Part shown: in pieces, positions 1 to 5,334 of the stretch
How the letters are laid out: each line of letters opens with the position of its first letter
Position numbering within the stretch: the first letter of the stretch is position 1
Program-made: the position numbers and the translations under genes
Notes under the pieces: generated by a model
What the model saw: only the letters and a program-made list of their open reading frames with translations
Told to the model about the DNA's origin: nothing
The model's database searches: none
Assembly (NCBI GenBank): GCA_009885415.1
Contig: VFKU01000498.1
Coordinates: 1 to 5,476 of the forward strand
Reading direction: 5' to 3'
Origin: Rhodothermota bacterium
GTDB lineage: Bacteria > Hydrogenedentota > Hydrogenedentia > Hydrogenedentales > GCA-2746185
Length of the DNA: 5,476 bases

Positions 1-82
1 CCTCCGTTTGCGCCGCGGCGATGCCGCTGCCGAGAAGTAGGGTGGTGGCCAGTAGTCCGCCGAGGGTCGCGCGCAGGGTCAT
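1..82 (-). CDS. Exported protein of unknown function, N-terminal fragment
   Basis: Reading the minus strand, an ATG at 82-80 opens a frame that stays open to the window edge (27 codons seen). An AAGGAGA ribosome site at 94-88 has ideal spacing. The peptide begins MTLRATLGGLLATTLLLG and continues SGIAAAQTE: one positive residue, a hydrophobic core and a small-residue AxA-type site before Q, which is a classic Sec signal peptide with cleavage probably after AAA. The mature protein is therefore exported to the periplasm or beyond, but too little is visible to name a family. It is divergent from everything else in the window. The start is well supported by the ribosome site and signal peptide; the identity is unknown. 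Confidence 0.72.
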   Translation of the reverse strand, partial: MTLRATLGGLLATTLLLGSGIAAAQTE

Positions 83-131
83 TGCGGTCTCCTTGATTGC
101 ACGGGTAGCGTCACGGAATGGCCGATTCCAC

Positions 132-155
132 GCCGTGCCACTCCCGGTGCACGGC
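132..155. repeat. 7-bp stem hairpin upstream of the exported-protein gene
   Basis: GCCGTGC at 132-138 pairs perfectly with GCACGGC at 149-155 across a 10-base loop. It falls about 50 bases upstream of the minus-strand start codon, so it would be in that gene's leader if transcription starts near the AT run at 200-208. There is no T-tract on either side, so it is not a canonical intrinsic terminator. It could be a leader structure, an operator, or chance. Confidence 0.4.
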
Positions 156-252
156 CTAGCTTACGCCAAGGGTACCTCCTGCCTCATCTCCGCGGTTCCT
201 ATATATATGTCAGGTTTGTTGCAGCGAAACTGCTGGGTGCGAGACAAGGGTG

Positions 253-321
253 CGTTTGGAGTTCCGCCTTTAGGCGGTTCGCTTGGGGGAAAGCGGCCGC
301 GTGAACGCGGAACTCCGAGCG
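253..321. repeat. Nested palindrome, probable dispersed repeat
   Basis: An outer inverted repeat pairs 253-267 with 307-321 (13/15 positions; the core GGAGTTCCGC at 258-267 pairs perfectly with GCGGAACTCC at 307-316). Two alternative inner hairpins use the same arms: CCGCC-TTTA-GGCGG at 264-277 and CCGCG-TGAA-CGCGG at 297-310. The DNA could thus form either one long stem or two short hairpins. Read on the minus strand, 253-276 translates as RLKAELQT, a string I remember from spurious ORFs over dispersed repeats in environmental, PVC-type genomes. Copy number in this genome cannot be seen from one window. Confidence 0.6.
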
Positions 322-380
322 GGTTTTGTGCGGTTGCGAGACGAGGGTCGAGCGGCCGGCCGGCATTTCTAGATTGGGTG

Positions 381-390
381 CGGAACAAGG
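381..390 (+). repeat. Target-site duplication, left copy
   Basis: CGGAACAAGG lies immediately outside the left inverted repeat and is repeated exactly, in the same orientation, at 1442-1451. If the inverted repeats are taken as one base longer, the duplication is the inner 8 bases GGAACAAG. Confidence 0.8.
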
Positions 391-416
391 GGAATTATAT
401 ACATGATTCCACAAAC
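391..416 (+). repeat. Left terminal inverted repeat of the inserted element
   Basis: The outer 16 bases are GGAATTATATACATGA, followed by two bases (TT) that differ from the right end and then CCACAAAC, which matches again. In the outward (minus) direction it contains a TATAAT hexamer. Its outer edge abuts the direct repeat at 381-390. Confidence 0.85.
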
Positions 417-481
417 CTATCGAAACAGTGATTTTGTGGGCATTGAGCATTCGTTTAAGTCCTTGAAAAGCCACCGTATGA

Positions 482-1387
482 ATGCTAGCCTCAATTTTCT
501 ATGGACAACCTTGTAGATTTTCATATCACCGAACGCCTCCAATTGGAGCCGACGTGAGTTTCAACGCTTGTCGGGAGAGAATCCATAGGGCCGACACCGA
601 CGCTTATACCCTTAAACAGACCTGGGATCGGGCACGGGAAGAAAACCCCTACGCTATTCGCATCCAAGATGAAGGCGAAGGGACATTCAGCGCCTTCATT
701 AGTGGCGAAGTCCCTCCTATCCCGATGTCTACGTCGATAGACCTCGGTCAAGTGCTTTATCATCTCCGCGCCGCTCTTGACGGCGCTATTTTTCAATGCG
801 GAGTCGAGGAAAACCTCATCAAGAGCGCCAATGACGAGGAGAAGTGGCAGTTCCCTATTTGCATCGATCCCGATCCCAAGAGCAACTGTTTCAAGAGCGC
901 TATGGGGCAGATGAAAAATGGGAAGAAAGAACTCAGCGAGGCTCGTTACGAAATCATCAGAGCGGTGCAACCGTGTTACGCTCCAGCCTTGCCGACGGCG
1001 TGTCTGCACCTCAGCTACAATCGCGCCCTTAGACTCCTTCATGATCTCGCAAGAATTGACAGGCACCGCCGATTGCACGTCGTCAATTCTTGGATGCGTA
1101 GCGTCTCCCCTCGATTCATCCATATCCCGCCGGGATGTGCAATCATCTCCCAGCAGACATTTAGTGGCGTCAAAATGGGTAATAAACACAAAATCGCCAC
1201 GATCACTGCATCCGGGCCGCCGGAGGAAATCAAAAAGATCCAGCTTGAGATAGATGCTACCTTTGAGATAGCGGTTGACAAGATCGAACCAGCCATAAGC
1301 CCCGACGATCATTTCTTGCAGCGGATCGGCACCATGATCTTCGCTTGTCGTGCCATCGTCAATGCGCTCGAAGCCGCACGCCCCTAG
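482..1387 (+). CDS. Uncharacterised passenger protein, LRxALD / FPI / IDxHRxLH family
   Basis: This is the only convincing gene of the inserted element. The sequence resembles a broad family of uncharacterised bacterial proteins that I recall by a shared pattern: an amphipathic LR(S/A)ALD helix (here L95-R-A-A-L-D100), an FPI strand (Q123-F-P-I-C127) and an L-x-x-I-D-(K/R)-H-R-x-L-H segment (I192-D-R-H-R-R-L-H199). No catalytic domain, signal peptide or membrane segment is evident, so it is probably cytoplasmic. R194-H-x3-H199 formally fits the R-x4-6-H motif of HEPN ribonucleases, but relatives as I remember them have Lys at the first position, so that reading is speculative. The start is uncertain. 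The ATG at 482 follows an in-frame TGA and has a poor ribosome site, whereas the in-frame GTG at 554 has GGAG at 545-548 with 5-base spacing and would remove 24 residues that look non-conserved, giving 277 aa. GC content is lower than in neighbouring genes. Function unknown. Confidence 0.75.
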   Translation: MLASIFYGQPCRFSYHRTPPIGADVSFNACRERIHRADTDAYTLKQTWDRAREENPYAIRIQDEGEGTFSAFISGEVPPIPMSTSIDLGQVLYHLRAALDGAIFQCGVEENLIKSANDEEKWQFPICIDPDPKSNCFKSAMGQMKNGKKELSEARYEIIRAVQPCYAPALPTACLHLSYNRALRLLHDLARIDRHRRLHVVNSWMRSVSPRFIHIPPGCAIISQQTFSGVKMGNKHKIATITASGPPEEIKKIQLEIDATFEIAVDKIEPAISPDDHFLQRIGTMIFACRAIVNALEAARP

Positions 1388-1415
1388 ATTTTCTTCATTC
1401 ATTACCTTTCCCCTT

Positions 1416-1441
1416 GTTTGTGGGGTCATGTATATAATTCC
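1416..1441 (-). repeat. Right terminal inverted repeat of the inserted element
   Basis: This is the reverse complement of the left end at 24 of 26 positions; the two differences are CC in place of TT at repeat positions 17-18. The hexamer TATAAT at 1433-1438 points outward, toward the fluoride channel gene. Its outer edge abuts the direct repeat at 1442-1451. Confidence 0.85.
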
Positions 1442-1451
1442 CGGAACAAGG
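1442..1451 (+). repeat. Target-site duplication, right copy
   Basis: An exact direct repeat of 381-390, immediately outside the right inverted repeat. Joining base 390 to base 1452 would restore the presumed empty site. Confidence 0.8.
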
Positions 1452-1551
1452 AGGGGGGATCTTTTCTGGAATTTCGTAGTTTGCGGTGAATTTCGGTGGA
1501 TGCGAGAATTGCGGCGATGGAGACTACTTTGGGCTGCGCGGGAGTTTTTCG

Positions 1552-1950
1552 ATGTTGAACTATTTGGTCATTGGCTTGGGAGGCGCGCTGGGGACGGTGG
1601 GCCGGTATTGGATTGGCGAGACGATTGTGCGGAGTTATGGCGGGGCCTTTCCGCTGGGCACGTTGGTGGTCAATGTTTCGGGTTCGCTACTGATCGGATT
1701 TTTCGCGGCCTTGACCGGGCCGGAGGGGCGTGTGGTGGTGGGGCCGGAGTTTCGGTCGTTTTTTATGGTTGGTTTGTGCGGCGGGTATACGACGTTTTCT
1801 TCGTTTAGTTTGCAGACGCTGGATTTGGCGCGGGATGGTGAGTGGTTTTATGCGGGGGCGAATGCGGTGCTTTCGTTCGCGCTGTGCCTGGCGGCGGTGT
1901 GGCTGGGGTACGTCGCGGCGGTGGGCTTGGGCGCTGCGAAAGGGGCCTGA
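1552..1950 (+). CDS. fluC: Fluoride ion channel FluC (CrcB)
   Basis: This is a 132-aa integral inner-membrane protein of the Fluc/CrcB family, which works as a dual-topology dimer exporting F- to keep cytoplasmic fluoride low. Four hydrophobic segments are seen. Family signatures appear in order: GGALGTVGRY (10-19), GTLVVNVSGSLLIGF (36-50) with the pore Asn at 41, and GLCGGYTTFSSF (75-86), which holds the backbone Na+-site region and the two Phe residues of the F- path (F82, F85). Length is normal for the family. I chose the ATG at 1552 because GGAG at 1541-1544 sits 7 bases upstream and the first helix starts at once; a longer in-frame ATG at 1486 would add 22 residues with no family character. 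The inserted element ends 110 bp upstream, so it lies in this gene's upstream region and may have changed its promoter. It is not obviously co-transcribed with the metal-efflux genes. Confidence 0.95.
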   Translation: MLNYLVIGLGGALGTVGRYWIGETIVRSYGGAFPLGTLVVNVSGSLLIGFFAALTGPEGRVVVGPEFRSFFMVGLCGGYTTFSSFSLQTLDLARDGEWFYAGANAVLSFALCLAAVWLGYVAAVGLGAAKGA

Positions 1951-1960
1951 AGCCCGGATT

Positions 1961-1994
1961 GCCGCGGGGGGTCGCGGCCCCACGGAGCCGCGGC
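1961..1994. terminator. GC-rich hairpin just after fluC (possible terminator or repeat)
   Basis: GCCGCGG at 1961-1967 pairs with CCGCGGC at 1988-1994, and inside it GGGG at 1968-1971 pairs with CCCC at 1978-1981. The hairpin begins 10 bases after the fluC stop, a position suited to ending transcription before the efflux operon. It lacks the T-run of an intrinsic terminator, so it could instead be a dispersed palindromic repeat or an RNA-stabilising structure. Confidence 0.4.
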
Positions 1995-1997
1995 GAC

Positions 1998-2026
1998 TTG
2001 AACCTTTGCAGAGGTTTCAATACATT
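1998..2026 (+). promoter_or_regulatory. Candidate sigma70-type promoter with embedded dyad for the efflux operon
   Basis: TTGAAC (1998-2003) and TACATT (2021-2026) are separated by exactly 17 bases, each matching 4 of 6 consensus positions. Between and across them lies a dyad: TTGAACCT (1998-2005), a 6-base centre, then AGGTTTCAA (2012-2020), complementary apart from one bulged base. A dyad in the spacer is the usual site for a MerR-type or other metal-responsive regulator, though MerR-type promoters normally have 19-20-base spacers. Transcription would start near 2032-2034, on or next to the ATG at 2034, which would make a leaderless message. No regulator gene is in the window. Confidence 0.4.
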
Positions 2027-2033
2027 ACTCTTG

Positions 2034-2315
2034 ATGTTGACAGGGTCCACTCGATATCTCGCGGTGTTGGTTGTCACGGCATTCTTGCTTTGCCTTGGCG
2101 GCCAGGCTTTCGCGTGCGTCAGCGATGTGGATTGCCATTGCACGGCGGCCGATACCTGTCATCATTGTGACGCGCGCGCCTGCTGTCACTCTGTGGTCTT
2201 GCCTGCCGGAGGCGGGCTTACGTTCCCGGGCCCTGCCGAGCTTCGATTGGCGATCACCGAGGAAATGAAGCTGCCGCTCGTGCTCGAATCCATCTTGCTC
2301 CCTCCGAAACGCTAA
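2034..2315 (+). CDS. Small exported Cys/His-rich protein heading the metal-efflux operon
   Basis: A 93-aa protein with an N-terminal signal peptide (R7 then a hydrophobic core, residues 8-22, and a likely cleavage after A25-F-A27). The mature part opens with a dense cluster: C28, C34-H-C36, C42-H-H-C45, C50-C-H52, seven Cys and four His in 25 residues, typical of metal ligands in an exported protein. The tail is short, acidic then basic, ending LLPPKR. The residue before the first mature Cys fits an ordinary signal peptidase site better than a lipobox. It precedes the outer-membrane factor by 75 bp on the same strand. That matches the place of czcI, a small exported Cys/His protein in proteobacterial czcICBA operons; I infer an analogous metal-sensing or buffering role, without clear homology. 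There is no good ribosome site at the ATG (the GAGG at 2011-2014 is 19 bases away), which fits a leaderless start or a different start codon. Confidence 0.7.
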   Translation: MLTGSTRYLAVLVVTAFLLCLGGQAFACVSDVDCHCTAADTCHHCDARACCHSVVLPAGGGLTFPGPAELRLAITEEMKLPLVLESILLPPKR

Positions 2316-2331
2316 GGCACCTCTGTCTCTC

Positions 2332-2348
2332 GTCCGCCTCGCGCGGAC
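2332..2348. repeat. Perfect 6-bp hairpin between the small gene and the outer-membrane factor
   Basis: GTCCGC at 2332-2337 pairs with GCGGAC at 2343-2348 over a 5-base loop. It is followed by a pyrimidine-rich stretch rather than a T-run. Inside a transcript running from the small gene into the channel gene it could act as a weak attenuator or a processing/stability hairpin that adjusts the ratio of the products. Confidence 0.35.
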
Positions 2349-2390
2349 CCTCTTCTCGGCACGTGTGTCTTTTCGCATCGGAGGTGAGTC

Positions 2391-3809
2391 GTGGCACTAA
2401 TTTTCAGGTACGTTGCATTTTTTCTTCTCGTTACGTCCGCCGCGCGCGGCGAGTCCGCGCCGGGCGAGGGGTTGACGCTCGACGACGCGATCCGCTTTAC
2501 GCTTGAGCGCAATCCGCGCATCGCAGCGTTGCGCGAGGCGCACCTTGCCGCCGCCGGCCGCAGGCTCGAAGCAGGCGCATGGCCCAACCCGGTGCTCAAT
2601 CTTGATGTCCAGGACGTGCGTTTTGGTGATACTCCCGGCCAGACGACGATGGTTCGCTCGGCGGACGGGGCCTTGGTAGAGCGATCGCGCGGGCGCACCT
2701 CCAATTCCGGATTCAAGGAATCCGAGCTAACACTGTATGTGTCGCAGATGATCGAACTGGGTGGCAAGCGGGCCCGGCGTATCGCGCTGGAGGAGCAGGG
2801 GATTCAGGTCGCGCTATGGGACTACGAAGTCGAGCGCGCCAACGCCATTGCGCAGACGCGGCAGACGTTCATCGGCGTCTTGGCGGCGCAGGAGAACTTG
2901 GCGCTGCGGCGGCGTCTGGCGCAGGTGGCCGGGGAGGCCACGCAGACCGTACAGGTGCGTGTTGAGTCCGGAAAGGACTCGCCCATCCTGCGCGACCGGG
3001 CCGAGATCGAACATGCGCAGGCGCGCATCGAGCTTGCGACGGCGGAACGCGCGCTGACGGCGGCGCGCTTCGTGCTCGCCGCGCAATGGGACGATCGCGA
3101 AGCGGCTTTTGAATCTGTTCGAGGCGATCTCTACCAGGCTGACGCGCCCCCCGATCGCAAGTCGCTGGAGTCCGCGTTCGAGCGCAGTCCAGACCTTGCG
3201 CGGTGGACGGCGGAGGTCGCCCGGCGCGAGGCGGCGCTCGAAGTCGAGCGATCGAAACGTGTGCCGGATCTCACCTTGAACCTTGGCTGGCGCGGGACGG
3301 TGCTGCCCGAGAGCGAGGAGCGGAACTTCGATGCGGGCGGCGCGCTCAGTTCGGTCAGCCGGACGCATCCGGACAACGGCTGGAGCCATTCGCTTGTTTT
3401 CGGCGCGTCGGTGCCGCTCCCGTTCTTTCGCAGGAACCGCGGAGGCATGGCCGAAGCCGAGCACTTGGCCGCGCAAGCGACGCACGAGCGCCGCGCCGAA
3501 TACGCCGGCGCGTGGGCACGGATCGCCGCCGTCCACTCCGATCTCGATGCGGTATATGCCGAGATCGCAGAATTGCGCGACCGCGTCATGCCCGCCGCCG
3601 AACGCGCGTATGCGGCGGCGCAGGTCGGCTTTGAAGGTGGAAAATTCACTTATCTCGACGTTCTCGACTCGCAACGCACGCTTTTCCGTGTGCAGGGCCA
3701 GTATCTGGACGCATTCACGAACTATCAACGCGGCGTGGCCGAATTTGAAAGATTACTTGGTGTGTCGCCGATCTCCATGACGGCGACCGAGGAAGGGACA
3801 AGCGAATGA
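2391..3809 (+). CDS. Outer-membrane efflux channel, CzcC/CusC (TolC-like) type
   Basis: A 472-aa outer-membrane factor that forms the trimeric exit duct of an RND heavy-metal pump. It starts at GTG (2391), supported by the strong ribosome site GGAGGTGA at 2380-2387. Residues 1-20 are a signal peptide (hydrophobic core 7-15). Two TolC-type repeats follow: LTLDDAIRFTLERNPRI at 28-44 with WPNPVLNLDVQD at 64-75, and a second half from about 258 (LESAFERSPDLARW). Diagnostic stretches are QMIELGGKRARRI (119-131), the VPDLTLNLGW strand (291-300), SVPLPFFRRNRGG (340-352) and the C-terminal helix YLDVLDSQRTLF (421-432) ending GVAEFERLLGVSP. The protein has no Cys, so unlike CusC it cannot be a lipoprotein. 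Residues 76-112 and 302-332 look like long barrel loops. The stop overlaps the next start by ATGA, indicating translational coupling. The family call is firm; the metal is not. Confidence 0.93.
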   Translation: MALIFRYVAFFLLVTSAARGESAPGEGLTLDDAIRFTLERNPRIAALREAHLAAAGRRLEAGAWPNPVLNLDVQDVRFGDTPGQTTMVRSADGALVERSRGRTSNSGFKESELTLYVSQMIELGGKRARRIALEEQGIQVALWDYEVERANAIAQTRQTFIGVLAAQENLALRRRLAQVAGEATQTVQVRVESGKDSPILRDRAEIEHAQARIELATAERALTAARFVLAAQWDDREAAFESVRGDLYQADAPPDRKSLESAFERSPDLARWTAEVARREAALEVERSKRVPDLTLNLGWRGTVLPESEERNFDAGGALSSVSRTHPDNGWSHSLVFGASVPLPFFRRNRGGMAEAEHLAAQATHERRAEYAGAWARIAAVHSDLDAVYAEIAELRDRVMPAAERAYAAAQVGFEGGKFTYLDVLDSQRTLFRVQGQYLDAFTNYQRGVAEFERLLGVSPISMTATEEGTSE

Positions 3810-5302
3810 AAACAGGAAACATAATTTTGGCGCTGATCGTGGTCGCGGGCGCTTCGGCGGGCGGCTATCTCGCGTGGTCCAAGGGGTGGTTTGCACCGGC
3901 GGCCGTCGAGACGGGCGAGCACGGCGAAGCGGCGCACGGCGATGAGTTTGCGCGCGGGCCGCACCGCGGACGCCTGCTGGAGTCGGGTGATTTTGCGATC
4001 GAGCTGACGATTTTCGAAGACGGTATGCCGCCGCAGTTCCGCGTGTATGCCTATCACGATGGCGTGCCGGTGCCGCCCGGCGACGTTCAGCTTCAGATCG
4101 CACTGGCGCGGCTCGGCGGGCGCACGGATCTCATCACCTTTACGCCGGAGGGTGAGTATCTGCGTGGCCGGGAAGTCGTCGAAGAGCCGCACTCATTCGA
4201 CGTTAAAGTGTCGGGCCAGTGGGCGGATCACGCGCTCAATTTCGAGTTTGAATCGCACGAAGGCAGGGTGGAATGGTCGGTGGAGACGATGAAATTTGCG
4301 CAGATTCAGACGGATGTCGCCGGGCCCAAGCGCCTGCGGACGACGGTCTCGCTGCCCGGCGAAGTGAAACTGAACGCCGACGCGATGGTGCACATCGTGC
4401 CGCGCGTGTCGGGCATCGCGCGCGAAGTGCACAAGAACTTGGGGGATACGGTGGCGCGCGGAGATTTGCTTGCCGTGTTGGACAGCCGCGAGTTGGCGGA
4501 CGCAAGAAGCACGTACCTCGCTACGGTCGAACGGCACGCACTGGCGCAGAAGCGTTTCACCCGCGAGAAGGATATGTTTGAGCGCAAGGTCTCGTCGAAT
4601 GAAGATTTCTTTGCCGCGGAGACGGCGTTGGCCGAGGCGCGCATCGATATGCAATCGGCGCGGCAGAAACTCAGCGCCTTGGGCGTGAACGCGGAGGCCG
4701 CCGATCATTCCGAGGGCGGCCTCACGGCCTACGAGATTCGTTCCCCGATCGACGGAATCATCCTCGAGAAGCATTTGAATGTGGGCGAATCGGTGGCGGA
4801 GAGCTCGGGGCTGTTCGTGATCGCGGACCTCTCGAGTGTCTGGGTCGAGGTGACCGTGTATGCGCAGGACCTGGGCCGCGTCCACGAGGGGCGTCCGGTT
4901 TCCATTCACTCCTCGGAGCTCGACAAGACGGCGGAGGGGACACTCTCCTACATTGGTTCTCTGGTGGGGGCCGAATCGCGCAGCGCGAAGGCGATTGTGA
5001 AGCTCGAGAATCCGGAGCGCTTGTGGCGGCCGGGACTTTTCGTGACGGCGGAAGTGGTGGACGAAGAATTCGAGGTGCCGGTGGCGATTTCGGAGGAGGC
5101 CGTGCAGACCTATCGCGATTGGAACGTCGTCTTCGGAAAATTTGGCGATGTGTTTGAGATACGGCCGGTCGAGTTGGGTCGCCGTTCGGGTGGCTGGGCC
5201 GAGGTGCTTTCCGGCTTCGATGCCGGACAGGAGTACGTGACCAAGAACAGTTACGTGCTGAAGGCGGACCTCGACAAATCTGGCGCGACCCACGATCACT
5301 GA
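3806..5302 (+). CDS. Periplasmic adaptor (membrane-fusion protein) of an HME-RND metal pump, CzcB/CusB type
   Basis: A 498-aa adaptor that bridges the RND pump and the outer-membrane channel. An uncleaved anchor or signal segment covers residues 5-22, followed by a His/Glu-rich linker (H39, H44, H53). Residues 51-155 form the extra N-terminal beta domain found in CzcB-like adaptors (GPHRGRLLESGDFAIELTIF, then PPQFRVYAY). The core follows: first lipoyl half (VPRVSGIAREVHKNLGDTV at 198-216, LLAVLDS 221-227), an alpha-helical hairpin (228-292), second lipoyl half (YEIRSPIDGIILEKHLNVGE at 309-328), beta barrel (LFVIADLSSVWVEVTVYAQD, 336-355, to LWRPGLFVTAEV, 406-417), and a membrane-proximal domain ending in a THDH tail. 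The ATG overlaps the upstream stop by four bases, with GGAAGGGA at 3791-3798 as ribosome site. The next gene begins 32 bp later. Length is near that of CzcB. Confidence 0.93.
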   Translation: MKTGNIILALIVVAGASAGGYLAWSKGWFAPAAVETGEHGEAAHGDEFARGPHRGRLLESGDFAIELTIFEDGMPPQFRVYAYHDGVPVPPGDVQLQIALARLGGRTDLITFTPEGEYLRGREVVEEPHSFDVKVSGQWADHALNFEFESHEGRVEWSVETMKFAQIQTDVAGPKRLRTTVSLPGEVKLNADAMVHIVPRVSGIAREVHKNLGDTVARGDLLAVLDSRELADARSTYLATVERHALAQKRFTREKDMFERKVSSNEDFFAAETALAEARIDMQSARQKLSALGVNAEAADHSEGGLTAYEIRSPIDGIILEKHLNVGESVAESSGLFVIADLSSVWVEVTVYAQDLGRVHEGRPVSIHSSELDKTAEGTLSYIGSLVGAESRSAKAIVKLENPERLWRPGLFVTAEVVDEEFEVPVAISEEAVQTYRDWNVVFGKFGDVFEIRPVELGRRSGGWAEVLSGFDAGQEYVTKNSYVLKADLDKSGATHDH

Positions 5303-5334
5303 CCCAATCGAAACACGACTCAAGGATTCAGCGC

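Larger units (their letters stand above)
83..390. other. Gene-free, repeat-rich intergenic stretch
   Basis: No convincing gene lies here. Open frames on both strands are short, overlap one another and encode low-complexity Arg/Pro/Gly peptides typical of repeat DNA. The stretch holds the leader of the minus-strand exported-protein gene, a hairpin at 132-155, an AT run (TATATATA, about 200-208) that could serve as a -10 box for either strand, a nested palindrome at 253-321, and three imperfect copies of a 17-bp motif (234-250, 331-347, 375-391). The right boundary is the direct repeat flanking the inserted element. Confidence 0.6.
234..391 (+). repeat. Three imperfect copies of a 17-bp direct repeat
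   Basis: TGGGTGCGAGACAAGGG at 234-250 recurs as TGGGTGCGGAACAAGGG at 375-391 (15/17) and as CGGTTGCGAGACGAGGG at 331-347 (14/17). The first copy precedes the nested palindrome and the other two follow it, so they may belong to one composite dispersed repeat. The third copy contains the 10-bp sequence that is duplicated on either side of the inserted element, so the insertion appears to have landed inside it. Confidence 0.5.
391..1441. mobile_element. Non-autonomous transposon or insertion cassette carrying one passenger gene
   Basis: The 1,051-bp segment is bounded by 26-bp terminal inverted repeats (391-416 and 1416-1441; 24/26 identical, the outer 16 perfect) and flanked directly by a perfect 10-bp direct repeat CGGAACAAGG at 381-390 and 1442-1451. 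Terminal inverted repeats touching a direct repeat are the hallmark of DDE-transposase insertion with target duplication. The boundary can also be read as 27-bp repeats beginning GGGAATT with an 8-bp duplication GGAACAAG (382-389 and 1443-1450). No transposase is inside: the only convincing gene is the 301-aa unknown at 482-1387. Two coding lines counted inside are about 52-53% GC, against 55-70% in three lines counted outside. This matches the mobile insertion cassette layout, mobilised in trans. The transposase family is undetermined; 8-10-bp duplications occur in several. Confidence 0.82.

Noticed and set aside
21..431. Open frames of 136 aa (plus) and 75-91 aa (minus) across the left intergenic stretch.
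   Set aside because: They run through palindromes, the direct repeats and the element boundary, encode repeat-derived Arg/Pro/Gly-rich peptides, and overlap each other on both strands.
521..1429. A 302-aa open frame on the minus strand fully antisense to the passenger gene, starting inside the right inverted repeat.
   Set aside because: It has no recognisable domain or motif and no clear ribosome site, whereas the plus-strand frame shows family-like conserved segments. It is most likely a shadow of plus-strand codon bias.
391..1441. Complete insertion sequence encoding its own transposase.
   Set aside because: No DDE, HUH or serine/tyrosine recombinase signature is seen in either strand's long frames between the terminal repeats.
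1452..1551. Possible fluoride (crcB) riboswitch upstream of fluC, suggested by GGCGATGGAGACTACT at about 1512-1527.
   Set aside because: Only a partial resemblance to the GAUG...CUAC parts of the motif. I could not find the paired stems, the AAAC linker or a complementary pseudoknot partner. A covariance-model search would decide.
2115..2120. Lipoprotein lipobox ending at C28 of the small Cys/His-rich protein.
   Set aside because: The residues before the Cys are A-F-A, lacking the usual Leu at -3 and a small residue at -2, so an ordinary signal peptidase site is more likely.
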